A stretch of 64,000 nucleotides of DNA, from the NCBI GenBank assembly GCA_964485395.1, contig CAZAJF010000020.1, positions 1-64,000 of the forward strand. The letters run 5' to 3'. The notes below the pieces were generated by a model, which saw only the letters and a list, made by a program, of their open reading frames with translations, had not been told where the DNA came from and made no database searches. Source of the stretch: JANNSO01 sp964485395 (GTDB lineage Bacteria > Spirochaetota > Spirochaetia > Treponematales > UBA12059). Each line of letters begins with the position of its first letter. Position 1 is the stretch's first letter. This document shows, piece by piece, positions 17,024 through 24,800 of the stretch. A program made the translations under genes and the position numbers.

Positions 17024-18337
17024 ATGAACTCATGCATTAAAAGGGCTGCTCCAATCGTATGCGCAGGTTTGTTATTTTCGGCTTGCACTATGCCCAACGA
17101 CACGCCGGTTCCAGGGGCAAGCGAAAAGACATCGATAGGTTTCGCCTCATACCTCGCCGATATCCAAAAAGCAATGCCCACAAAAACTTCCGCCGGTAAA
17201 AGCATACTGTCCAAGACGCTTTTGCAGGCAAGCGCAGGCGTATTTCCCTCCAACACTCTGATGTATGACGTATGGACCGCTACAAACGTGCCCACCCCGC
17301 CGTGGGAACCTAATTTTTCAAGCCCCTCGGGCGATAACTCAATAGTAAATTCCATATTTGGCATGGCGTTTCCAAAAGACGGATCAATCTACGGTGAAAT
17401 CGCCGGCTTGGACAGCGAGCTCGCCCGTCTCAATCAAGAAGTCGCTAATGACAATACCGCCATGATGGAAAACGGGGCTACTATTTTGGCTATGCCCAAC
17501 GGGGCGCAATTACCGATTCCCATGGGAGATGTCGTTACCGTTTATTTGACCGACGGTACGCCGGTATGGTCATCGGGCGGAATCATTTTCAAGAATGGAT
17601 ACGATATTCAATTCACATATCTAGATGGGTCTTCGTCCGTATCCGAGCATTTTGCGTATTATCGCGCGTCGAACATTCAGTCTATCGCGTTCGTTAACAA
17701 CACGGATACCGGCGCAGTTCCGCATCACATCTATTATGGTCTTAAAAAAACCATGGCCAACGGCGATCTTTAAATCTATATGAAGATCATTATGTTCAAG
17801 ACAAATACGACCGGGATGGTAACGGGAGCGGTTTACGAATTCGAGACCAGGGGAACTGCGTATTTTGCGTTCCGTTCAGGTTCCGGCATACAGGCGAATT
17901 CCGGCGATTCCACGGTACAATATAATTGCATAGCCGGTTCTGGTAAGGCAAGCGACCAGTTCGCGGTACGAAGCGTTACTTTCAAGAATCCATATCTCAC
18001 GACGACAACTTTCTATAACACCCAAGCAATTTCAATTCCCTCCCAGGACCAGAGCGTATTCGTCATCGGCAGTACGCTGCTTCCCCTCTATGGCGGCGTC
18101 AACGGCACGAGGATGGTCTATGCGACGCCGGGGAGCGCAGGGACTCCTACCGCGACCACGGATATTACCTTTACAAACGGAATAATTGACGGACTGCCGG
18201 AAAATACCTACGGCTATGCCGCCACAACCTCGGACTCAAAAATACTCTTGCCCTTGCAAACACCCATCGGCCTATATTTCAAGGATTCTTCCGCTCATCC
18301 CAACGGAGGAGTCGCTGCCTGGACTATCATTCCCTGA
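17024..18337 (+). pseudogene. Lipoprotein gene interrupted by an in-frame TAA
   Basis: Two frames, 17024-17773 (249 aa) and 17780-18337 (185 aa), lie in the same phase and are separated only by a TAA at 17771-17773 (GAT CTT TAA ATC TAT ATG). Together they make one protein of about 437 residues. The N-terminus is a lipoprotein signal (GLLFSACTM, Cys about residue 22). The rest is polar and beta-rich with no family I recognise. The second frame has no ribosome binding site at its ATG, so it is most likely the severed C-terminal half. Either a nonsense mutation, a sequencing error or read-through would explain it; base use is continuous across the break. A terminator follows the second stop. Confidence 0.65.
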
Positions 18338-18345
18338 TCGCACTC

Positions 18346-18397
18346 GCTTATAAAAAAAGACCCGGGCGAATAGCCTGGATCTTTTTAGCCCCTAGGG
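18346..18397 (+). repeat. Left copy of the tRNA-Glu-associated direct repeat (attL-like)
   Basis: 52 bp running from GCTTATAAAAAAAGACCCGG to TTAGCCCCTAGGG. It matches 20599-20649 with one indel and few mismatches. The right-hand copy contains the 3' end of the tRNA-Glu gene (AGCCCCTAGGGG), so this looks like the duplicated attachment half left by a tRNA-integrating element. Confidence 0.75.
18356..18386 (+). terminator. Terminator-like hairpin within the left direct repeat
   Basis: AAAGA(C)CCGGGC, a GAAT loop and GCCTGGATCTTT pair with one wobble and one mismatch, followed by a short T-run. It sits 19 bases after the lipoprotein stop and is part of the 52-bp repeat shared with 20599-20649, where the hairpin is better paired. 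Confidence 0.7.
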
Positions 18398-18812
18398 ATA
18401 GTTTAAAACTTTTTCAGGGAGGTTTTGAACGATTATTGTCATTTAAAGTCGCTCATCTTCGATAGTAAAAATGTTTTATCAAGTGAAGAAAAGACAGTTT
18501 CGCGGAGTGAACTCCTTGAAATCGGTAGAATATACCCACCTAACCGGGGCCTATCAATCTGCAGATTATGTTTCTGAATAGGGTTGCAGCCTACAGGATG
18601 TGATGCAATTGATTCAAAGGTATATTGACGAAGAGGAATGATGCCTTATAATAATTGTAGAGGGAGACAGTCTGACCTAAATACAGGGATTACCGAATAT
18701 AATTATACCTGTAAGTCGTATAATTTTTATGCCTTCAGAAAAGATAAGAAAAAAATATTAGTCTTTAGCAGATATGGATTACTAATTACTCTATTCGGAA
18801 AGGAGTAATGGA
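18398..18812 (+). other. Intergenic stretch with a possible broken small frame
   Basis: Apart from the promoter of the following gene, a plus-strand frame runs from ATG 18471 (MFYQVKKRQFRGVNSLKSVE) to TAG 18579-18581 and continues in phase afterwards (CSLQDVMQLIQRYIDEEE) to about 18640. It could be a decayed gene of about 56 residues. I do not recognise it. The rest is AT-rich and featureless. Confidence 0.3.
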
Positions 18813-19781
18813 ATGAATACACAGATTAAGAAAACAGTGAACGAAAAGGTATTAAGCATCGTTGCGGTAATGCTTGGATTAATAGTAAGCCTTAATTGTG
18901 CCAGTAATAAAGGTTTACCAAAAAATAGCATAAATGATGATTCAGTCGCAGGTAGATTTGATGCTCCAAGAAGTCTAGTTATTGATAAGCAAAATAGAAT
19001 ATACGTTAGCGATATGACAAAACACCAAATAGTAAGGCTATTAAGCATATATGATGATGGAGGAGAAATATTTAAAAATGGATCGCTACCAGAACAGAGA
19101 CTAAATACTCCGTGTTCATTAGCTGTTGATACCAATAATGTTTTACTAATAATCGATAAAAATAATAACAGAATTGTTAAAACTGACAAGTATAGTTGGA
19201 GCGAAAGTGAGACCATTGATTTAGCGCAATTTGGAACATATATACCTTTAGGAATTACTTCTGACAATAATGGAATCTTGTACATTACAGATATCGGTAA
19301 TAGCCGTATTATGAAAATTCAAAATGGGAAAGCAGAGACATATGGGAGTAGAGGCCAAGGACAAGGAAGATTTTTTGTTCCCCGCGCTGTAAGTATAGAT
19401 TCAGAAGGAAAAATATATATATTGGATTCGGATAATCAAAGAATCGTTCGCCTAAACAATATAAGTGGTGAAGGATGGATTGAATTCGGTTCAAGAGGAA
19501 GTGGAGTAGGCCAATTTGAAGATCCTATAGCAATTTGCTTTGATAAAGAAAAACGAATACTTATATTGGATGCGTGGAATCATAGGATTGTTCGTATCGA
19601 TAATATGAATGGGGATAATTGGATTTCATATGGCACTGAGGGAGATGATGTAGGTGAATTTTCAAATCCAATGGGGCTAGCTTTGGATTCTGAGGAAAAA
19701 ATATATATTTGTGACACAGGGAACAAAAGAATTGTCCGTATTGATGACATACTTGGCAATGGATGGATTGATGCTAAATAG
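18813..19781 (+). CDS. NHL-repeat lipoprotein, AT-rich, probably acquired
   Basis: 322 residues. A signal sequence with core VLSIVAVMLGLIVSLNC gives a possible lipobox Cys at about residue 30. Five or six NHL blades follow, each with a core of the type FDAPRSLVIDKQNRIYVSD, FVPRAVSIDSEGKIYILDSD and FSNPMGLALDSEEKIYICD, ended by NKRIVRI. They should form a six-bladed beta-propeller outside the cytoplasm, usually a binding module. AAAGGAG precedes ATG 18813. Codons are strongly A/T-biased (ATA, AGA, AAT), quite unlike the flanking genes, which with the surrounding repeats argues for horizontal acquisition. Intact length; no enzymatic motif. Confidence 0.8.
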   Translation: MNTQIKKTVNEKVLSIVAVMLGLIVSLNCASNKGLPKNSINDDSVAGRFDAPRSLVIDKQNRIYVSDMTKHQIVRLLSIYDDGGEIFKNGSLPEQRLNTPCSLAVDTNNVLLIIDKNNNRIVKTDKYSWSESETIDLAQFGTYIPLGITSDNNGILYITDIGNSRIMKIQNGKAETYGSRGQGQGRFFVPRAVSIDSEGKIYILDSDNQRIVRLNNISGEGWIEFGSRGSGVGQFEDPIAICFDKEKRILILDAWNHRIVRIDNMNGDNWISYGTEGDDVGEFSNPMGLALDSEEKIYICDTGNKRIVRIDDILGNGWIDAK

Positions 19782-19801
19782 GACTAAAAATGAGGGGTAG
19801 A

Positions 19802-19972
19802 TTAAACTACCAAGTGCAAAGCCTGGAACATGCCATCGATAACCTCCTGGGGTGAACGAAAAGCAAGGCGTTTCCTGGGTCGGTTCTTGAGTCGTTCGCA
19901 GATAGCATCGAGCTTTCGCACTCCAATATAGTCATTAGCATGCCCTTTGGGAATGTATTGACGAAGTAAGCC
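19802..19972 (-). pseudogene. C-terminal remnant of an IS30-family transposase
   Basis: Minus-strand frame of 56 codons ending at TAA 19802-19804. It reads GLLRQYIPKGHANDYIGVRK, then LDAICERLKNRPRKRLAFRS, then PQEVIDGMFQALHLVV. The first part is the block around the third catalytic acidic residue and beyond of IS30 transposases (GLLRQY.PKG), and the NRPRKRL..SP.EV tail is diagnostic. It has no start and is in a different phase from the integrase frame into which it runs, showing an IS30-like insertion followed by deletion of its 5' part. Too short for function. Confidence 0.8.
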
Positions 19973-19974
19973 AA

Positions 19975-20367
19975 GGTAAACCGCTCGGCATCCAGTATTG
20001 CCCGATCGATATCTGCACCAGTCAATTCCCTGATATCATAGTTACCGAACAGCGGGATGATATAATTCTCAATATGGCCTTGGCGGATCCCGAGACTGGC
20101 AGGCGTCATCGAGCGCCCCTTCTTGATCTGATCCTGGTACCACGCCCCGGACTCGTCGAAAAAGCCGGGAGCCATATCAGGGATAAATAAGGGTTTTTCG
20201 GGAGCAGAGAGAAGGCGTAATCGGTTACGCTTTGCCCACGCGAAAGCCTTTAACGGATCAGTTTCAGGTGTCATATGAAATGAGTTTGGGCTCTCCGCGA
20301 AACTCACCATATAACGCCTTGTAGTCTGATCAAGACGATATTTTATGTCTTTTATTGGTCTTGGCAT
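19975..20367 (-). pseudogene. Truncated tyrosine-recombinase integrase (N-terminal part)
   Basis: About 131 residues from ATG 20367 (an upstream in-frame ATG at 20382 is possible). MPRPIKDIKYRLDQTTRRYM is an arm-binding-type N-terminus. Residues 60-130 (WYQDQIKKGRSMTPASLGIR, then HIENYIIPLFGNYDIRELT) are the SAM-like core-binding domain. The catalytic domain with the RHRY residues is missing: the frame crosses into the IS30 tail at about 19975 and ends 57 codons later as nonsense. The gene reads away from tRNA-Glu and sits at its 3' side, as expected for an island integrase. Not active. Confidence 0.75.
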
Positions 20368-20422
20368 GCACAAAAAATACATAAAAAGGTGGGTTTCGAA
20401 GAGAGTTTCGAGGAGAGAAAAT

Positions 20423-20463
20423 AAAAAAACCTTCTGTAATAAGGAATTACAGAAGGTTTTTTA
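20423..20463. terminator. Strong bidirectional terminator hairpin
   Basis: A perfect stem AACCTTCTGTAAT with its complement, AAGG loop, extended by A6/T6 on the two sides, so it can terminate from both directions. It lies 55 bases upstream of the integrase start and abuts the tRNA-end inverted repeat. Confidence 0.85.
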
Positions 20464-20601
20464 GCCCCTAGGGGAATCGAGCTTCCAGGCTTCGACTTCC
20501 TGTCTCAGCCTTCCAGCCCGTCTACGCGACTCTCGGCGCATCCATGCGCCTCGCGCTCGCCGGCTCGCGGCGTCGCTCCGTGTTCGATTCCCCTAGGGGC
20601 T
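20463..20601. repeat. Repeat unit framed by inverted copies of the tRNA-Glu 3' end
   Basis: AGCCCCTAGGGGAATCGA at 20463-20480 is the exact reverse complement of 20584-20601. Both equal the T-arm/acceptor end of the neighbouring tRNA-Glu. The 103 bp between them are very GC-rich and contain small palindromes such as GCGCATCCATGCGC. It resembles neither a complete tRNA nor tmRNA. Possibly a miniature mobile repeat or the result of repeated insertions at the tRNA end. Confidence 0.6.
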
Positions 20602-20649
20602 TATAAAAAAAGACCCGGGCGAATGCCCGGATCTTTTTAGCCCCTAGGG
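20599..20649 (+). repeat. Right copy of the direct repeat (attR-like), overlapping tRNA-Glu
   Basis: 51 bp nearly identical to 18346-18397. It contains a terminator hairpin (AAAGACCCGGGC, GAAT, GCCCGGATCTTT) followed by TTAGCCCCTAGGG, whose last part is the tRNA-Glu acceptor 3' strand. On the minus strand the hairpin lies just downstream of tRNA-Glu and may end its transcript. Confidence 0.75.
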
Positions 20650-20709
20650 GAATCGAACCCCTCTTTAAAGAATGAGAATCTTTTGTCCTAACCGATAGAC
20701 TAAGGGGCC
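20638..20709 (-). tRNA. tRNA-Glu (CTC)
   Basis: 72-nt cloverleaf. The acceptor GGCCCCT pairs with AGGGGCT (first pair G-U). Anticodon stem AAAGA/TCTTT carries loop TTCTCAT with anticodon CTC. T-arm is AGGGG-TTCGATT-CCCCT. CCA is not encoded; discriminator A. It lies 38 bases downstream of tRNA-Gln on the same strand. Its 3' end is the apparent integration target of the element to the left. Confidence 0.93.
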
Positions 20710-20747
20710 ATTTTCAGAGATGGCGGTAAGTCAGTGATCTCTGCTCG

Positions 20748-20818
20748 TTCCCCAGGGAGGATTTGAACCCCCACAGACAGAATCAGAATCTGCCGTGCTA
20801 CCATTACACAACCGGGGA
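20748..20818 (-). tRNA. tRNA-Gln (CTG)
   Basis: 71-nt cloverleaf. The acceptor TCCCCGG pairs with CTGGGGA, D-stem is GTGT/GCAC, anticodon stem GCAGA/TCTGT carries loop TTCTGAT with anticodon CTG, and the T-arm is GGGGG-TTCAAAT-CCTCC. CCA is not encoded. The acceptor register could shift by one base (TTCCCCG/TGGGGAA). Probably co-transcribed with tRNA-Glu. Confidence 0.92.
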
Positions 20819-20905
20819 ATACGGTCAACGGACTTGAGAATATCTAAAAACGGGGTTCATGTCAAGCATTTTGGCGGCATCGAGGAATGGAGTCCGAGGG
20901 TCGGA

Positions 20906-21811
20906 TCAGGGAATTACCGGGGGTTCGAATAAGTCGAGGATTTCCTGGTTATGGAATAGTTTGGCGTATTTTATCGCGGATAAGCCCAATTTATCGGTAA
21001 TTTGAACATCGGCGCCGCCTTCAAGGAGAAGTTTCGTTATGGTTTTATCATTGCGTCCGACTGCGAGAATCAGGGCGGTCTGTCCATCTTTGCTGTTCAG
21101 GTTCAGGTCGGCGCCGTGTGCAAGAAAAAAGCGGAGTATTATTTCATCGCCGAGCTGGGCGGCATCCATAAGGGCGGAATACCCTCGATCCTCGCCCTGA
21201 AGGTTGATATCCGCATTCTTTTCCAGAAGCAGTTCTATTACAGCCAAATGATGCGCCCGCGTGGCAAGGCAGAGCAAGGGAACACCGTGTTTATCGCGCG
21301 TATCCGGAGAAAAACCCGATATGATGAACAGCTCGACGGCTTTTACGTCGCCATCGCGCACGCATTGGGCCAAAGAATCCACATGCCACGATATACCCAT
21401 TTCCAGGATGCTTGCCCGTGCGTGCCTGCGGGACTCGTGCACTTCCCATTCTTGCCGCTCGGTCTCGAAATAGGCGGTTGTCTCCTCAAGATTATCAAGG
21501 ATGGGCAGATCCAAAAGCCACGGAGGAGGACACCAGGCTGGATCGCTTCGATACAGGCTCAGATGCCGGTTGTTGCCCCGCGCATAGCCAATTACAAAGG
21601 GAAGCCAGGTTGCCGTAGTCGTCATCGCCGACGCAAGGCACAGAACGTGGGTCGCTTCCTTAAAAAGCGAATCGATGCGCATGCGGGTTTCATTTTGCCA
21701 GGATTCGTTGAACTTGAGCCCGTAGACATCGTTACCCGCGTCGCTTAAAGCCTTAATAAGACTATGGGCGAGGCTGCTCATCTCGGTTGATGCGATGACT
21801 GCAATTTTCAC
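20906..21811 (-). CDS. TIR-like N-terminal domain with C-terminal ankyrin repeats
   Basis: 301 residues from a GTG start. Residues 1-115 have an alternating beta/alpha pattern starting MKIAVIASTEMSSLAHSLIK, with ATHVLCLASAMTTTATWLPF, which recalls TIR or nucleoside-deoxyribosyltransferase-like folds. The Glu expected four residues after the Trp in catalytic TIRs is Val here, so enzymatic activity is doubtful. Residues 150-295 are four ankyrin repeats (HGVPLLCLATRAHHLAVIEL, YSALMDAAQLGDEIILRFFL, GQTALILAVGRNDKTITKLL). Cytoplasmic, with a protein-interaction role likely. It lies beside the tRNA/island region but has the base composition of the core genome. Confidence 0.65.
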   Translation of the reverse strand: MKIAVIASTEMSSLAHSLIKALSDAGNDVYGLKFNESWQNETRMRIDSLFKEATHVLCLASAMTTTATWLPFVIGYARGNNRHLSLYRSDPAWCPPPWLLDLPILDNLEETTAYFETERQEWEVHESRRHARASILEMGISWHVDSLAQCVRDGDVKAVELFIISGFSPDTRDKHGVPLLCLATRAHHLAVIELLLEKNADINLQGEDRGYSALMDAAQLGDEIILRFFLAHGADLNLNSKDGQTALILAVGRNDKTITKLLLEGGADVQITDKLGLSAIKYAKLFHNQEILDLFEPPVIP

Positions 21812-21865
21812 GCGCTCTTTGGTTCCTTTATAAAATAAACTGGGAGTCTCCTTCCGGATCCTTAC

Positions 21866-24800
21866 TCAACTCATAAGCGGCGCCGAAGGCCTGGATTCGC
21901 GATTCAGCGCCATTATATCATCAATGTGCACGATTACGGCATTAAAATCTTCGTGTACCGTGCCGAGCAGCAGAAACGCGGAGTTATTCTCTAGTATCGG
22001 CATAAGTCGACGATATGCGTTGGGAAATAACACCGTCTCAAAAACGCCGTCGGTATCGGTAAACGACCTGAAGCACATGCTGTCTCCCGTGCTGGCAACA
22101 ACTTCCTTACCCGCGGTGGCAATTCCTAAAAGCGATACTTGCCTGCCGATATGCCGCGTCAGCTGGCTTGAGTCTACAGGCGCAGGCCAGTGGCGTCGCT
22201 CTGCAACGGTCAGCGAGCGCCGCTTGAATAAGCCGGCCGTATCCACTGAAACCAGAACTCCCAGGAAATCAGCCTCGTCGCGAAGCTTGATGGCCGGAGA
22301 ATAATCGCTGATGCATGAGGGGGGCGACCACTCTTCGCACAGGCCGGCGAGATTTCGCGACTGGGCACCCTTACTTCGCCCGCGTCGCCATTGATGATAG
22401 ATCCATAGCAGCTGGGGGCGCGTACGAGCGGGAATCCCGTGCAAAACTTTGTCGGCGGCCGTATCTCCAACCGAGCCCTGGGGGATCGTCTCGAGAAAAT
22501 CCATAGCGCCAGAGCGCACGAGCGCCCTGCAGTCCTCGATGGACGGCAGCACCCGATTTAAGAAATCTGCTACATCCGCAAAAAGACCATGCAGGCGCCG
22601 CTCTTCGATGAGCCGGGCAATGCATACCGAGCTGACATCGCGAATCTGCATGAGGCCGGTATGGATGCGTCCGCGACAGGCCCGGCCGGACAGGGACTCG
22701 CCGCACTCCTCAATGGCCACATACTGCCGCTCGCTCGCGTTGACGCAGGGTGGAATAAGCCGGTAGCCCAGTCTGCGCGCTTCGTCCAGATAGGTCTGCG
22801 TGGAGTAGAAGCCTCCGCCGTTATTGATCACCGAAACGATAAAATAACCCGGATACCGCGCTTTCATCCAGGCAAGCCTGTACGATACCAGCGCATAGGA
22901 GGCCGAATGCGCCTTGCAGAACGAATAGCCCAGAAAGGATTGCATCATCTCCCACAGAGCCACGGTTTCCTCATTCGCTATGCCGTTGTCGCCGCAACCG
23001 GAGAAAAAACGGTCATGCCAATTTTCGAGGCTCAAGCCTTTTCGCTTTTTCGTGAGCACCTTGCGCAGCACATCCGCTTCCGCACCGCTGAAACCCGCCG
23101 CAGCCATGGCAACGCGCGACACGTCTTCCTGGTACACCATGATTCCATACGTCTCGGCAAGAACCGCCTCCACTTGCGGCGCAAGGTGCTTCCAGCTGCC
23201 TCCGCGAAGGCGCCGCACATACTCGTTTATATACTTGTTGGCGGCCGGCCGTATTATGGAACTGGCGGCCACCAGGTGCTCGTAGTCGCCGTTTTGCATC
23301 TTGGCCAGAAGTTGACGCGTCGCCGGCGACTCGATATAAAAGATTCCGATGGTTGCCCCCGACTCTATCAAGTCGCGGGCGCACGGTTCCTTTACCGGAT
23401 TGAAGGATTCCCAGACGGGAATGTCGCAGGTTGAGCCTTTGGTTTCTGCGGCAGGTTCGCCTCCCGCGGCGGAAGCGCCATTCGCAGCGCTGGAGCTCGA
23501 TACCAGCGATATGCAATCCCTGAGCACGGCCAGGGACCGGTTGCCCAACAGGTCTATTTTTACGAGCCCCGAGCGCTCGGTACCGTCTTTCTCCCAAGCC
23601 AGCACGGGGAAGCCCAGCAGGCTTGGCTGAATGTGCGTGTAGTCGGTAATGGGCCCGGGCGTGATGACGACTCCGCCGGGGTGCGTGCCGATATACCGGG
23701 GAACGCCGTCCAGCAAAGCGGCTGCTTTGGCAAGAGGAGGAGGCAATGCACCGTCGTTGCCGTATCGCCAGGCGCGCACCAGCGCGTCGATTTCCTCGGG
23801 GCTTTTACCCATGGCCACCGCCGGTTCGCGTACGCGGCTGCGTCCCGAGAATCGACAGTGATCCGCGACCATGGCTACCCTGCCTGCATATTTCCGGAAC
23901 ACTCCGTTCAGCACCGCGTGGCGTTCGTCCCAGGGGAAATCCACATCGATATCCGGCAAATCGCTGCGGCCTTCGTTCAGGAAGCGCTCAAAAAACAAAT
24001 CGTGCGCCAGGGGATCCACGTGGGTTATGCCCAAAAGGTAGGATACGATGCTCGCCGCCGCGCTGCCGCGCCCGCAGGTCCTGGGGCAAGTGCTCACGAT
24101 ATCGCGTACCACAAGGAAATATGCGGAAAAGCCTTTGCCGCGTATTATCGACAATTCACGCTCGAGGCGCGCGTGCACCAGTTCCGGCGGCGTTTCATCC
24201 GCCGGGAAGCGCCGGGGTACGGCCGCCAGGCACTGGCTGCGGAGCAGGCGGAAGCTTTCCTCTTCCGCGAAGCCCTCGTAAGCTGGAAAAACCGGAGTAA
24301 GGGAAAGGAATTCGGAGGCCGGCATTGCAGTGGCGGCGATACGGCAAGCCAACTCCCGCGCCGGATAAAACGCGGAAAACTGGTTTTCCGCATGGCGCAG
24401 GTCCGGGAGGAATTCTTCGGGACCGGGCTCGGACCAGACCCCACCCAAGGCGCTGAGGCTTACCCGCTTCTCGATGGCGGCAAGGTAGCGCATCCGCTCG
24501 GCATCATCGGGCGACAGGCAGCAGCCTCCCGCTACAGCGACCGATTCCAGATCGCAGTCCGCGGCGTAGCGGGCAAGCTCCATCACGCCGCGCCCGCTCT
24601 CCAACGCCGCCAAAGGAAACAGCCACGGCCGTTCACGACGCTCGGCGCTGGATACCTGCGCAAGATGGCGGGCCAGGCGCAGTCGCTTCAGGATATCGGG
24701 GCACGCGCTGGCTACCGCCAGGCCGGCCCAACCCTGCGATACCAGATCTTCTATCGGGTCATAATTTTCGCAACCGACAATCACGCTTTCAGGCAAGACA

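Larger units (their letters stand above)
18346..20649. mobile_element. Decayed integrative element at tRNA-Glu
   Basis: About 2.3 kb bounded by 51/52-bp direct repeats; the right one overlaps the 3' end of tRNA-Glu. Inside are a broken small frame, an AT-rich NHL lipoprotein gene, the tail of an IS30-type transposase, the N-terminal part of an integrase reading away from the tRNA, and a repeat unit made from tRNA 3' ends. The base composition of the left two thirds is markedly lower in GC than anything else in the window. Seen directly: repeats, tRNA overlap, frames. Inferred: integration followed by deletion. Confidence 0.65.

Noticed and set aside
20463..20601. Possible tmRNA or extra tRNA because of matching ends
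   Set aside because: Only 139 bases, no tag-peptide frame and no anticodon arm; the ends pair only because they are inverted copies of the tRNA-Glu end.
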